A stretch of DNA of 64,000 bases from Promerops cafer (taxonomy: Eukaryota > Chordata > Aves > Passeriformes > Nectariniidae), in contig VZSE01008388.1 in the NCBI GenBank assembly GCA_013398275.1, positions 1,384,854 to 1,448,853 on the forward strand, in the 5' to 3' direction. This document shows, in pieces, positions 41,200 to 53,057 of the stretch (its first letter is position 1; each line of letters begins with the position of its first letter). The position numbers were made by a program, and so were the translations under genes. The notes beneath the pieces are model-generated. The model worked only from the letters and a program-made list of their open reading frames with translations, was not told the origin of the DNA and made no database searches.

Positions 41200-41420
41200 C
41201 TGGAGCGAGAGGGACGGAATGAATAACTGGATGAATGTATATGATAAATGAAACAATGTAAGAGTAGGCAAGGTGAAATTATGAATGGAGTATGAAATGG
41301 AAGAGAGCGGAGGAGAGGGAGGATGAATGATGTTAGGGGGAAGTAGTGGGGAAAATGAAATAAGAGGTAGGAATGAATCAGATGAAACCGAAGGTCAGAA
41401 ACTGAAAACTGAGTAATTAA
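41200..41420. repeat. Purine-rich degenerate GAATGAA/GGA tract
   Basis: About 220 bp in which the + strand is strongly dominated by A and G, with recurring ATGAA, GAATGA, GGAGAGGGAGG and GAAATG motifs. It resembles a decayed purine minisatellite. No gene or element is recognisable. Confidence 0.6.
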
Positions 41421-42215
41421 TTTAGGAAAAGATCAGAACAGAATGTTGTCAAAAGGTAAACCATGTTATTGGTGGACTTGTGACAACATGGAGAGAAAAA
41501 TAATTGCCATTGAGCTAGGAATGACCTGAAAAAAAGGTAGAACAGTCAAAGGCTGACTCAGCAAGATAACAAGAAAGAATCAAAGGAAGGAGGTGGGGAA
41601 AATTGCTTGGAGACAAGGGAGAAGTAGTGAAAGGAAATGTCTGTGGCACTGGTAGACCCAGGTTGCTTCTGGCTGTACCTCTGCTCTTCTTGTACGGCCA
41701 CAGCCAGGTCAGCTGGTGCTCTTGGCTTTTCGTAGCCTACAGATAATACTCTAGGGCTGCTCAGAGAATCATCGAATGAAAGTTCAGAAAAAAAAGTAGG
41801 GTCTGTTTTGAAGGTATTGTAAAAATTAAAAGCAGCAGCCACCCAAGGAGGCAAACTCTGTCCTCACCTATTTGACTACCCTGCAGTATCTCACCTTCCA
41901 GAACTGAGATTTATTTCTCCTTCAGGAGAAGGAAACTGACAGAAGCCAAAGCAGAGCTCCAGATGTCTGAGGAGCACATTTTGAGAATGATGCACAAGTG
42001 TTGTTACTGCTAGTCAGCATATTTAGAAGTGACTGTTGCCAATACTGATGATTTTAGAATATATAAATATCAGAATGAAATCATGTTGCTAAGTTAAAAA
42101 GAGAGATAGGGATAAATAGTCACTGCATTTTTCTTGGTAGAGATTTAGCCTTGTTCATTCATAAAAGGTTGTGATCCTAATTCTTTATGCGTTAGGATGA
42201 AAAAATGTCACTGAA

Positions 42216-42238
42216 TTCTTGGATGTTTCATCCAAGAA
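42216..42238. repeat. Perfect 10 bp hairpin with 3 nt loop
   Basis: TTCTTGGATG, then TTT, then CATCCAAGAA. The arms are exact reverse complements and are followed by an ATATATATATAAATATA run. It is too short for a microRNA precursor. Confidence 0.85.
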
Positions 42239-43370
42239 ATATATATATAAATATAGTGGTTCATAATGCTAATCCAAGTAAAGTCTTCAAAAGGAAGTGG
42301 GGTAGCAGTGTGCAAGTTTACTAATCTCTCTATTATATTTAAAATAGCTTTCTTTTATAGTAAAAACATGTGCAATTATACTTAGGCAAAGAAAGAAAGC
42401 CACAATCCTGCTTTAATAATGCTTTTACTGATTGTATTATAGTCTTCCTTTAAGCGGTAATATGCTTTGTCGCCTGAATCAACTAAGCAAGAAAATTACT
42501 TTTCCCAATCTCCAAAGCAATCACTTTTATAGCTTTGTCTAGTAAATGAGCAGTCTACTTTCCAATAATGAGGGGCAAAAAAAGATGTGGAGGTTTTTTT
42601 AGTATTCTAGCAAACTTCGTTGTATATGAGTTCTCTTACAGACTCTACTGAATCATCAGACTCTCAGAACAGTTGTATACTAAGAAAATGCTATTTAAAG
42701 GAATGCTGAGTTCTGCTAAGGGGAAAGAATTGAACTGATCATCAATGCTCTCATTATTCAAAATTTTATTCAAAATTTTCTATGACTTGATATGAAATAC
42801 TTCAAATAGCTCAAAAAGAAGTAAAAATTGATTTTAAAATACTGATATCAGAGTCAAGGCAGTAAAAAATGAGGATTTTTCTCAGGTTTGCTACATCAGG
42901 CAGCAACACTTGTTAAAAGAGGCAGAAATATTTGCTACTTTTGATAAAATTACTAGAAGGAAAGGAAAAGCTGTTTGGAGCTTTTAAAATTACACTAAGT
43001 TCTTGTGCACAGACTCAATTTAAATTTTTTAAAGACGGACTAAATTGGGAGCCCTAAACTTTGGCCCAAGCAGTAAGAGATTCTTTAGCAAATACAGTAT
43101 GGAAATCCCTGGCTTCAGAGGCCACATCTAGGTTGGAAAGTGTAGAGCTGAGCATGTCCTTTCCTGTCTTGTTCTATGTAGTGAGCTGTACTGTTGGCAG
43201 CTGGCATTTTCTACTGGGTGGCAGTGTATGCCTCTCAAGGATATGCCAATGCCCTGGATTTCCATCATGGGAAGGACCAGAGATCTGTAGTTTTGTGAGC
43301 TTATTCCTTCTTTGCAGTCTAAAATTCTGTGTATAGGTTAATTAAACACTTCCATGCATGATTTTATCAG

Positions 43371-43560
43371 CTGTGAGGGTGGCGAGGCATTGGAACAGGT
43401 TGTCCAGAGAAGTTACTGAGTCTCCGTCACTGGAACTATTCAATGCCAGTTTGGATGGAACTTTGAGCAACCTGGTCTTCCATCTGCCCATGGTAGAGGG
43501 GTTGGAACTAGATGACCTTTGAGCTCTCTTCCAGCCCAAGCCGTTGTATGATTCTATTCA
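43371..43560 (+). mobile_element. CR1 LINE 3' end
   Basis: A clear CR1 3' end: CTGTGAGGGTGGCGAGGCAT, TGGAACAGGTTGTCCAGAGA, then GGGGTTGGAACTAGATGACC, and the tail GTATGATTCTATTCA. It is 5'-truncated to about 190 bp. The open frames that cross it are fragments of decayed CR1 ORF2 read in various frames. Confidence 0.92.
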
Positions 43561-44936
43561 TGAGGAAGGTCAAGTGTTCTCCTGCTGTGTCTATTCTGCA
43601 GGTGAAGAGTGGACTCTCTATCTCTGTGCTGTCATATTTGTGATGGACCACTGGCTATTTGCTGGTGAATCAGAAATTAGATGTAGCTGCGTGGGTAAGG
43701 ATTACAAAGAAATACTGTCAGGCCTCTCTTTTGTCTCTCCCGTGAGATGGGGTGGAAAACACTGGTTATATTTCTGGGATTTTGCTGCTGAGTAAATCAA
43801 AAGGGCCCAGCAGGCAGCACAAAATGCATTCATGTGGGGGAGAGCTGTAACACTCCAACGCTGAACTCCAGCTACAGCTGTGTACTTAGCTGAGAAATCA
43901 GTGTTTTGATTACTAGGGCTAGCAACAAAGGCCAGCATTTGACTTCTTCAAAGCCAGTGTAAGGGCATATTTTGATAAATGTTACTTTGGGAACTAACTA
44001 GCTCCCAAGATGTCATTGAAGTTAAATCAGCAATTGCAAGAAATTAATTCTGACCTTTCCTTTGTTCTCAAAAATCTGCCATCCTGTGTCCAGTGAGAAA
44101 ATTCTGCACACATGAGGGTTCCTGATGGGTCTTTTTTCGATCTTCTGTGTCACTGTGGACCTCTGTGTAAGCACGTGGGGAATGCCAACCCAAGCAAATG
44201 CTAGCATTGCCTTGTCTGCTTTGCACAAGACAAATGATTATGCAAGATAAAAGACAAATTCTGGCGCTTGCCACCTGAAATTACTGAGGCCTGATTTTGA
44301 GAGGAATGGAGGCTGAGACTATGTGGGTGTACCTTTAAATGGCAGCACTGGCATAAGCAGGTCCTGCATCTTGTTGCACCCAGCCACAGCCGCTCATTCC
44401 CACACTTGCGCTGCACCTTCAGCTGTGTTGGAAAAAATTGTTTACTGCCATGTGGTGAGCTGGACTAGTGAATTGTTGTTCTACATTTGAAACAACTTTC
44501 TTGTTTTTATTTATGTTTAACCTGGATCCATTTTCTGATCCAACTCATTCCCTGAAAAAGCTACTTCAGCGCAGCTGAGGAGGCAGTGGAGGGATGGAGA
44601 AGGGTTGCTGAAGACAAGATCTGTGCATGCTACTACTTTGGGGGGGTAACTGGTGTTGGTTTTTGGGGGTTGGGTTTTTTTTCCCTTTTTAAACATGCCA
44701 GTTGTAATTCTGTAATACTTCGGTTTCAGTTAGAGAGCTGGGTTTTGTAATGCTTGTTTGTCACTCTTTCTTCCTGCTCTTTCCTGTACTCATTCTCAGC
44801 TCTTGGCTTCCACAGCTGTGTGGATAGAGCAGTTTCTGGGGCTGTACTGCCTCACAGAAATTATTTCAACCCACTGACTGAGCAAAAAACAAAGCAGAAA
44901 ACCAGTGGTGAGTGTAGAGGATATTTGCTCCCCTGA

Positions 44937-45400
44937 TCATCCAGGGCAGAGCCCAACAGCATGTTGCAGTCTGCTGGGGAGGGAAGGGAGCCAGGCAAGA
45001 AGCTGGCATGGGGCCTGGAGAGGGGGCTGGGATGTCATGGAGACCTCTTCTGTCACATCCTCAACCCCACAGGGAGATCCTTGACTGCAGCCTGTCTGCT
45101 TAGGAGAGCTCTCTTGTAGCAGCCTTTCTTCCAAGCTCCAGCCAGACAGGGACACGTGAACTGGCTGGGGAGCGTGCCAGTGGAGAAGAACAGCAGCAGC
45201 ACGCAGGAGGCAGAGTGACTGCATGTTGTCCCTGAACCACCCACACCACAGCCCCAAGCATGTGAGCCCATCCATTGCAATTCCAGTGGGTCCTGCAGGC
45301 ACCTGTGTCTTTCCAGAGAGAGACCAGAGGGGCTCATGGAGCTTTGGTCACAGATTCCTCTCCTGGGCATTGATTTCCTCAAAATTATCTTTGTGTCAGT
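44937..45400. other. GC-richer patch, unidentified
   Basis: This stretch is distinctly GC-richer than the surrounding intron, and two minus-strand frames of 121 and 109 codons overlap in it. The peptides have no recognisable domain, and the frames have no splice-site or family support. It may be an old GC-rich repeat or simply a compositional island. No function is proposed. Confidence 0.35.
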
Positions 45401-47174
45401 GACTTCAGATGCTGTAAAACAAGATAGTAAGCATTACAGTAAATTTTTGTGAAAAATATCTGCATCAGAAATGGCCCTGTTTTACTAAAGGCAGTTTTGA
45501 GAAGCTACATGTGCACACAGCTTATGGCTGATTGTACATTGGGAGTAAGTATTTCTCATGCAGGTAGGTTTGAGTCTAAGATGGGCCAAGATGGCATGAA
45601 TGTAAATATTATTGCAAAAGCTTTCTGGAGATTACTTGGATTTTTGCTAGAATGTAATTTCTTTGAGTAATTATGATTTCATTTTTTGCTTGCGTGACAG
45701 TTGAATATAGAGCTGCTAAAGAAAAGGCTGCAAGGTTTTGATTTGAGGCTGCTTCTTTTTTAAATTATTGTGTCTTTAGACTGATGAATAGCACATAATC
45801 CTAGAGTGACAGGATTCAGTCCTCATAGTTTTTAAAAAGGACAGGGGGATGTGTGTGAGAGAGCAAGAGAAGCAGAGGGCAGTGTAAATGAAACAGCTGT
45901 TTCAAAGTTAAGGTATTACCATCAGAGATTTCCCTAAAAGTCCTTGAGTGTTATCACTTTAAAATAAATCTGAATCATTAATCTCTCTGGGCCAGGCAGA
46001 CTTTTAAATTGCATTTCAAATCTGATATTCCATAAAGAGCACAGAAATAGTAAATGGTCTAGTTTGCCTTTTAATCATTCAGAGACTTAGTAAAAATAAC
46101 TTTGTTTTCAAGTTGTGCATTCTTCTGCTTTTGTACTTGTCATCTTCTGAGTGGTGGCAGGTCACACTAATGGGGCTTCTGGAAGAAGTCCATACTTCTT
46201 GCAATCAGTTGAGAAAAAAGCCTGAAAATTCATGGGGAGGTGATCTTCCACCTGGGTCACTTGTGTCTACCCCAGATGAGGCAGCTACTCCACCACTTGT
46301 GACCACTTGTATTGAAAACTCTGAATTTTTGTCTCAGTAGAATAAAAAATATGTTTATTCATGGGTGTACTTTGTGCTAAAGGTTATTATCAAAAGCAAA
46401 TAAATTAAATTAAAGCATATATTGCAAAATGTAGAGAAAGAGACACTTGTATCTAAAAGACTTCACAGATAACTCTGGCTCTCCTTTTACTCTTAAACTT
46501 CTTCCCTTATTTCTCCCTCTCTCTTGATTTAAAAACACTACAGTGAAAGTAAGAAAGTTGTGAAGACAGAAGACCAATTTTAGGCATGGTACAAGCAAAT
46601 GCAGCTTCTGTTTCTTGGGCGTTATGTTTGCTAACTCCAGAGTGAGTTTAGCCTGTAACTAGTGCTGCTGAAAGCTGTGGCAAGCAGAATTTCTGTGTTT
46701 GCTTTGAAGGCAGCTGTGATAATAGCAGCCTGAATAGTTGCTCTTTCTGGGTCTTCCTTACAAAAACTATTTACCAGTGAGGGGATTTGGCATAATGATG
46801 TTGCCGCTGTACAAGGACAATATCCTAAGCTGCTCACAGATGTTGGATCCAAAGCCTCAAGAAAGTGAAGACGTCCAAAGAAGGTGCACCTTCTCCACAC
46901 TTGCATAAACTTGGTGTGGAGGCCAGGAGGTAGCCCTGTGAGTTCTGACCTCCTGCAGTCTCTCCTGTGAAGAAGAATCTCCCAGTTTGTGTAGCTGTCT
47001 GGTGACCTTACTTGAGCAGCAGTAAAATCCACAGCGGCAACACAGCTGCACCAGGAATGTGTCTGACGCAGGTTTTCATGACAGCGTGTGTGTGATGAGC
47101 TCTTGATCAAAGGTTCCTGCTTAGAGTTTAGTGCTTTGCCTCAAATACATAAAAAAATGCCCTAGCTTTAGGCT

Positions 47175-47560
47175 ATAGAATCATTAAATGGCTTGGGTAG
47201 AAAGGGACCTTAAAGATCACCTAGTTCCAGCCCCCCTGATGTGGACAGGGGCACCTTCCAGGTTGCTTAGAGCCCCTTCCAGCCTGGCCTTGAACACTTC
47301 CAGGGACAGCACATCCACAACTTCTCTGGGCAGCCTGTTTCAGTGCCTCACCACCCTCACAGTAAAGAATTTCCTCCTAATATCTAATTTAAACTTACTC
47401 TCAGTTTGAATTCATTCCCCTTTGTCCTTCCCTCTTTCCAACATGCCCTTGGAAAAAGTCTACCTCCATCCTTCTTGTAGGCTCCCTTCAGGCACTGGAA
47501 GGCCACAATTAGGGCACCATGAAGCGTTCTCTCCAGGCTGAATAATCCCAATTCTCTTCA
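47175..47560 (-). mobile_element. CR1 LINE 3' end, minus strand, about 385 bp
   Basis: Read on the + strand it begins TATAGAATCATTAAATGGCT (the reversed tail) and passes through GGGACCTTAAAGATCACCTA, CACTTCCAGGGACAGCACAT, GCCTGTTTCAGTGCCTCACC and AAGAATTTCCTCCTAATATC. It ends near CTCTCCAGGCTGAATAATCC. This is the last part of CR1 ORF2 plus the 3' UTR. It is one of the best-preserved copies in the window, but has no intact reverse transcriptase. Confidence 0.95.
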
Positions 47561-47723
47561 AGCTCCTATTCTTGAAGTCAAGCTTGCCCTGTAGCTTTCA
47601 GACATTATTAGTGAAGTACCTGAGAGCAGGCAGCTGGACCAAACAGGATGTTGCAAGGCTAGAAATTGTAAATGACATTTGCTTGCGCCATCCCTCTTCT
47701 TTGAGATTACTTTGGGAATTGGA

Positions 47724-47741
47724 TTTTTTTTTTTTTTTTTA
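47724..47741. repeat. Poly(T) run of about 16-18 bases
   Basis: A long T homopolymer with no retroposed sequence recognisable beside it. Confidence 0.8.
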
Positions 47742-50700
47742 ATGGATGAAAAGTCAGTCTTGCAATACTACAGATACCTTCTGTGTTCTTCCTCCACTAT
47801 GATACAAACCTAGAGGCTAAGTTGCTGTCTGGCACTTTGCCTGTGTTCAGGGCCTGTGTTCACATCACATGCAGAAGGTCCAGGCTGTCAATGGCAGGGT
47901 CCCCTCCATGCATCCCAGACTGCATCAGTCATCAACTTCATACAGTGTGAAAAAATTCCCCACCTAGAAGAAAAAGTACTCAGATTAATGTCTGTTACTT
48001 ACAACATGCTTTGATCCCTACAGTGTCTCTTTTTTGGTGGGTTTTTTTCTGCAGAAAATGTGTAATCTGTCCCAGCCCTTAGAATGCACAATTTTAAGGG
48101 ACAGACAAATTGACTTGAGTTTTAAGTGACAGCACTGTTTTCCTCTATGTTCTCATCCTGAATTTTAGTCTCCAGTGAAACAAAATAGTTAGATTTATTT
48201 GGCATGTTTATTAGCAATCAAACCTACAAATGTGCCCTTCTGGTTGAACTCAGTAGACTCACAGTGTTGTACAATTGAGACTGCAACATGACAGAGTTCT
48301 GTTATGGCTTCACATATTGATCAGTCCAATTTAATTTCCTCATGGGACCTGAACCAGGCTAAGGATGGGGGATTGTGTTGAAGGCTTGATAAGCCTATTT
48401 TAACAAAGCATCTCAAGGGCTTCTGGAGCAGAGGCAATTATCAGTACTGATACGTTTCCTTTCTTCAAAAGGTAAGTGCTCGTTAATAGGCTGCACAACA
48501 GCTGCTGTTTGCAACAAATGACTTTTTTTTAATTAACTTGGAGATAGTGCTTCCTCACCTGTTCACTTACTGGTTGGCTGTTTCCGAAAGGAAAAGAAAT
48601 TGGGTTCCAAGTTTTGATTTTACTGGTATATGTGATAGCAGTATCTTCTGCACTGCTGTATTCACTATTTTGATAATTGAATCCTAGATTATATTTTAGA
48701 GTAATAGTCCCATCCCACTGCTTATGCCAATGTCTGGACAACCCATGCCAACAAATTCAGGTGTTTTACAACTTTTGAATTTCGTGTCAAGTTACTAATG
48801 ATGTCTGCTATTTTTAATGTTAGTATTACTGGTTAAATAGTCACCTGTTATAGCTTTGGCAGTCAGCGTTTTTGTTTGTCATTGGTTATTTCAGAAATGT
48901 TTTTAAACTGTGTTTATTTTAGGCTCTCAGTTGCGAGAAGGAAGCTCATTGTTGCTTCCTATTGTTTTATCTTTACTAAGCAAAAATCCTAACATTTCAT
49001 TTATAACCTGTTTGGTGTAGGTATGTTGTGGGTGTTAAATTCATACTGCTATTTAGTGCTGGAAATTGGATGTATGGAAAGAAAACATCGTCAAGGCAAA
49101 CTGCTTTGTTAAACCTGATTTTAAACACAGTTTTCGGATCACTAGCTGGAAGTTTAGTGCCTTACAGAATGGTCATCCTTAGCTAATAGCAGTTGCTTTT
49201 GTTTTGTTTATTCACCAGGAAACAATTTAAACCATTTAACAGCTGCTATAGAGTTCTGTGATTTCTTTTCCATTTCACACTCATTTTCTCAATAATTAGC
49301 ACAGTTCTGCTCATTAATGCATGAACTGAAAGTAGCAGCAATACATTCCAAGGAAATTGGAAAAATCTTTGTTTCTAAGCATAGATGAGTGTGGGTGAGT
49401 GAAACATACAAAAAATTGGAAAGGTAGCTGGGTTGCACCAAATGCAACTGACCGATGAACCAAATTCTGTAGTGTGCTCAAAATGTTATTTTGCGTGTTT
49501 GGTGCATCATGGTAAGTGGCACCTTCCCTGATTTTAGTTCTTTTCTTGATGTCTGAACTTTTAGAATTTTTCAAGGAAAGTTACTGTTTTCATTATAATA
49601 AAGAAATATTTAGCACTGATAACTGTTGGCTAAAATTGCACGTCAAATGTTTCTTAGGAGATCAAAAACAGGAAATTCGATGAAAATAAATACATTTTAG
49701 TTCTCTATGTATTCTGGATTTCTTTTAAAGTTGTGAGTGATATTCAACCATTACTGGAATTCATGGTACTGGAGGCCCCATGAATGTTCAATGGGAGATG
49801 GCTGGTACCATCACTGTCCCCCAGGCTGCTGTTTACTGTCAATTCTCTTCCCTGGTTAGTCATAACTGAAATGTGAAGATGAGTGGGTTACTGTAATATG
49901 CCTTGAGCAATGATTAATTCAGATTAATCACCTAATTTTGCAAACACTGGAGCACTGAAAGAACACTAACGGTGTGAGAATCCCCTAAACTTACCTGATA
50001 TTAAATATATTCTGGATTTAGTTCTGCAAGCGTACAGATGGGGCCAGTTCAGACATTCCTAGTAATGCGATGGAGCCAACAAGGAGCTCCTTTGATTTCA
50101 GAGGCCTATAGTCATTAATAAAACTGTGCCTTTCAAAGTGGTAGGTTGAATGTCACAGATTAGCAGGATTAAGAGCAGTTTCAGCATACTTTATTTAGGC
50201 CTTTGCTTACTTCCTTAATTCTCCACCCATGTTCCTCGTGTTGGGGTCTGTTCCATGCCACAGCCACTGCAGCTACCTGCTCAAACCATTGCACAGGGCA
50301 GGAGGAGCAGAGCAGTCTGCTTTTTTGGCAGGTTTTAATTGCATTAATATTTTAAGGGTCATTATTGCAATATGTAGCTGGTTTGTGCTACAGAATAGAA
50401 ATTTAGAAATTAACTATTTTTAGGAATGTACAGTGCTGGAAAAAAAAAATTTATGATTTGTTTCTAAAGAGGAAGGGAATTAGGTAAACATTATAATGCG
50501 TGGGCGTGTTCCCTATACCTGGGACGTGCATTAAGTAAATATTTCTTCATATAACTGGAATAAATGTTAATTAAAGCCTTAAATATTGTGACAGTAACAA
50601 TGTTTATAATTGCTTTTAAACCTTAATGGTATGTTTCATTATGCCCCTCACTAATTTTGGAAACTGAGACAGTGAAATGTGAAGTCAGTTCTTCTTTTAA

Positions 50701-50759
50701 TAATGTAAATTATCTCATATTGAGTAATGTCATTTATTATTTTATCCTTAAATCTTTAG

Positions 50760-50887
50760 GTGCTGAAGTGTTGTATATGAACATGTCAGCATATAACGAA
50801 GGTCGGCTTCAGTCATCATTCTGGATTGTGGATAAACAGCACGTATACATTGGAAGCGCCAGCCTAGACTGGAGGTCTCTGGGACAG
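50760..50887 (+). CDS. PLD5: PLD5 internal exon with degenerate first HKD motif
   Basis: This is an internal coding exon of 128 bp. The acceptor is AAATCTTTAG and the donor is CAG|GTAATT. The first two bases complete the Gly codon begun in the previous exon; 42 codons follow and the exon ends in phase 0. The peptide runs AEVLYMNMSAYNEGRLQ, SSFWIVDKQHVYIG and SASLDWRSLGQ. Active PLD3/PLD4-type enzymes have HxK, then D, then GSAN at this position. Here the His is Gln (codon 50810-50812), the Lys is Ser (50816-50818), the Asp is kept (50831-50833) and the Asn of GSAN is Ser (50861-50863). This is the known reason PLD5 is called inactive, so it is not a mutation peculiar to this animal. An NMS sequon may be glycosylated. 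The next exon, expected to begin with a peptide like MKELGVIF, was not found in the remaining 13 kb. Confidence 0.96.
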
Positions 50888-52982
50888 GTAATTTAATTGA
50901 AAAACTAATTCTAAACCCTTTGAGTGTATAATGAGAAAAAAAAGAAACATTTTGAGGACACTTGGATAGCTCTATTTTCTGATAGTTGACTAGCTATAAG
51001 AAGTGCTAGCATCAAAAACTGTACTGCCACAGTTTTGATGATTCTTCTGTGTTGGCAAGAAGGTACTACTATAAATTTTGCTTCTTTTCATTGTAACAGC
51101 TATGTTCCGTGATTATGCTTAAATTTTAGATATTTGATATTTGATTTTTATTGATTTCTGTCATTGTATGTTCCAGTTTACTTATTAAAAAAAAAAGAAA
51201 GCAAACCCATTGGTAAACAAACCACTAAGGAAACTCTATAGTAGTATCATGGGCAAGACGTAGTCCCTCTGATCTGCCATTTAAAAAAGCAAACCCCAAA
51301 TTTGGAAAGACTTCCAAATGGATAGTGGGTATTGTACTGGAATACCCACTGCCTTTGGGGATGGTCAGATTTATGGGTACAGAATGCCAAATAGCATAAT
51401 GCTTTTGAGGGCTGCATGTGTTAGCAAGAATTCCACATTTTTATTCCTCATAAACATGACAGTTGAAGCAACAACCAGTGCTAAGAACTCTGTGCAGTCT
51501 GTGACCATTTTGAGGAATTCACCAATAACACAGCTTATTTGCCTTGTTGTAGGTATGTGTGCCTTTTTTTATTTCTGCTTCAGTCTCAGGATCATTAGTG
51601 GCTCTCATGTTCATTTTTGCTATATACCACTGTGTGAGGCTGCTCTCAGCCACACTTAAGGAGTGAAACCTGTACTTTGAGATCTCAGTAACTGAAATGC
51701 ACAACAGAGAGGGAAAAGCAGCAGTCCTAGGTAGTTATTAGTTGCTGTAAAAAAAGCTTACTTTCTAAATATGAGCAGAATCGCTGAAACACAGGAATAA
51801 TTTTGAACATAGGTTCTAATGATTTTGTAAAGAAGAAGGTGTGTCTTGGTTGTGCTGCACTTTTGTTTTCAGCTAAGACTGAAAGTCTGACTAAAAACAA
51901 ATTAGCCAATTTAGTAAAGAACGTGAATAAATGCATTTTTGCTCTTCTTATGATATTAATTTACTTAAAAGTTATGTTTACAAAGAAATCTGAAACAGTG
52001 GTAGAAAAAATAATGTTGTTAGAGAAAGGCTTCGAAAAGAGGATCTTGTTTTTTCAGTCAATGTAAGAAAATAGTTTGGGCTTTTGGACTGTTCAGAAAA
52101 TGTTTTTACATTATTGTGCCTCATGAGCTAAACTCTTCTGTCATAACAAAATAGCTCTTCATAGGATTTATTTAGCTTATAAATAGTTTATCTTTGAAGC
52201 CTCTTCTATTTGGGGGTTTGAATACCAATGAAAATAATAAATGTGGGGAAAAGAAGCACATTTACTGCACAGATTATTATATTATTTATATATTGCTTAT
52301 GTATTTATGATCTTCATCACAGATTATACAATTCCATATAGGTTTGGTCTTCTCATGCTGAAGTAAATCTTAAATCTTGTAACATACCTGCGTCAAACTT
52401 TGATGCCAGTTACTTGTATGCCAGTGTTTCAAAAGGGATTCCTTTATGTTAATTTTATCACTCTTTTCTGCATGCATTTGGACTTGTTTTAATCTTACTG
52501 TCATATAACAGTATATTTTTATACATAGTTATAAGATGAAGCTCTGAAAAATATTTGTACAATGCAAAAAGAAATCTCTCTGCATTACGGTAAAAGAGAA
52601 TCTGCTTTTAGTTAGTTGAGAAATGTGTGCTGGGGTTTCAGAAGAGCCAAAGGAAATTAGATGCTTGGCTTCTGTTGATGTTAGATATGAGTATTTGATT
52701 CCCTTACCCCAGAGTTGTAGGTTAATAAATCAGGGCAACTGTCAAAGAGTTGTGATAAGCTGTCCTAAAATAATACTCTGTCTTGAACTTTCCTTTTCAC
52801 ATTAGAAGCAAAATAAGCACAGAACTCTATCATTTTATTCTGAGTCCCTTCCTCAAGCAAAATGCTTTGCACATGTGTGGGACCTAATCTTAAAACCCAC
52901 GGTGAGCTGAGCCCTTGCTGGGGAAATATATCTCCCACGGGTTCTCATTACCAGAGTCCCAGTATAGCTGCAAATGAGGGAT

Positions 52983-53057
52983 CAGCTCCCTCTCCTTCTC
53001 CCTCTCCCTTTCCCTCTCCTCTATTGTTCCTTTGCCTGATACTAAAAAAAAAAAAAA
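52983..53057. repeat. CT-rich microsatellite followed by a poly(A) run
   Basis: Imperfect CTCCCT/TTCC units at about 52983-53030 are followed by a short unique stretch and a run of about 15 A at 53043-53057. The minus-strand frame reading EREREREKERE is a product of the CT repeat. Confidence 0.8.

Larger units (their letters stand above)
28971..50759 (+). other. PLD5: PLD5 intron of 21.8 kb
   Basis: The intron is bounded by the donor GTGAGG at 28971 and the acceptor AAATCTTTAG ending at 50759. It is a phase 1 intron that splits a Gly codon. It contains an old CR1 remnant (about 35345-35552), two younger CR1 3' ends (43371-43560 on the + strand, 47175-47560 on the - strand), a purine-rich tract (41200-41420), a GC-richer patch (44937-45400), and short tandem duplications at 36851 and 38106. 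A 159-codon minus-strand frame at 46631-47110 is unexplained. No further exon or RNA gene was recognised. Confidence 0.85.

Noticed and set aside
44640..44680. Possible G-quadruplex around GGGGGGG, GGGGG and GGG
   Set aside because: Four G-runs can be counted only by splitting one run and accepting a long loop, so the signal is weak.
51318..51659. 113-codon + frame with a hydrophobic stretch just after a PLD5 exon
   Set aside because: It does not match the expected PLD5 continuation, lacks a credible acceptor, and its hydrophobic run is typical of T-rich intron DNA.
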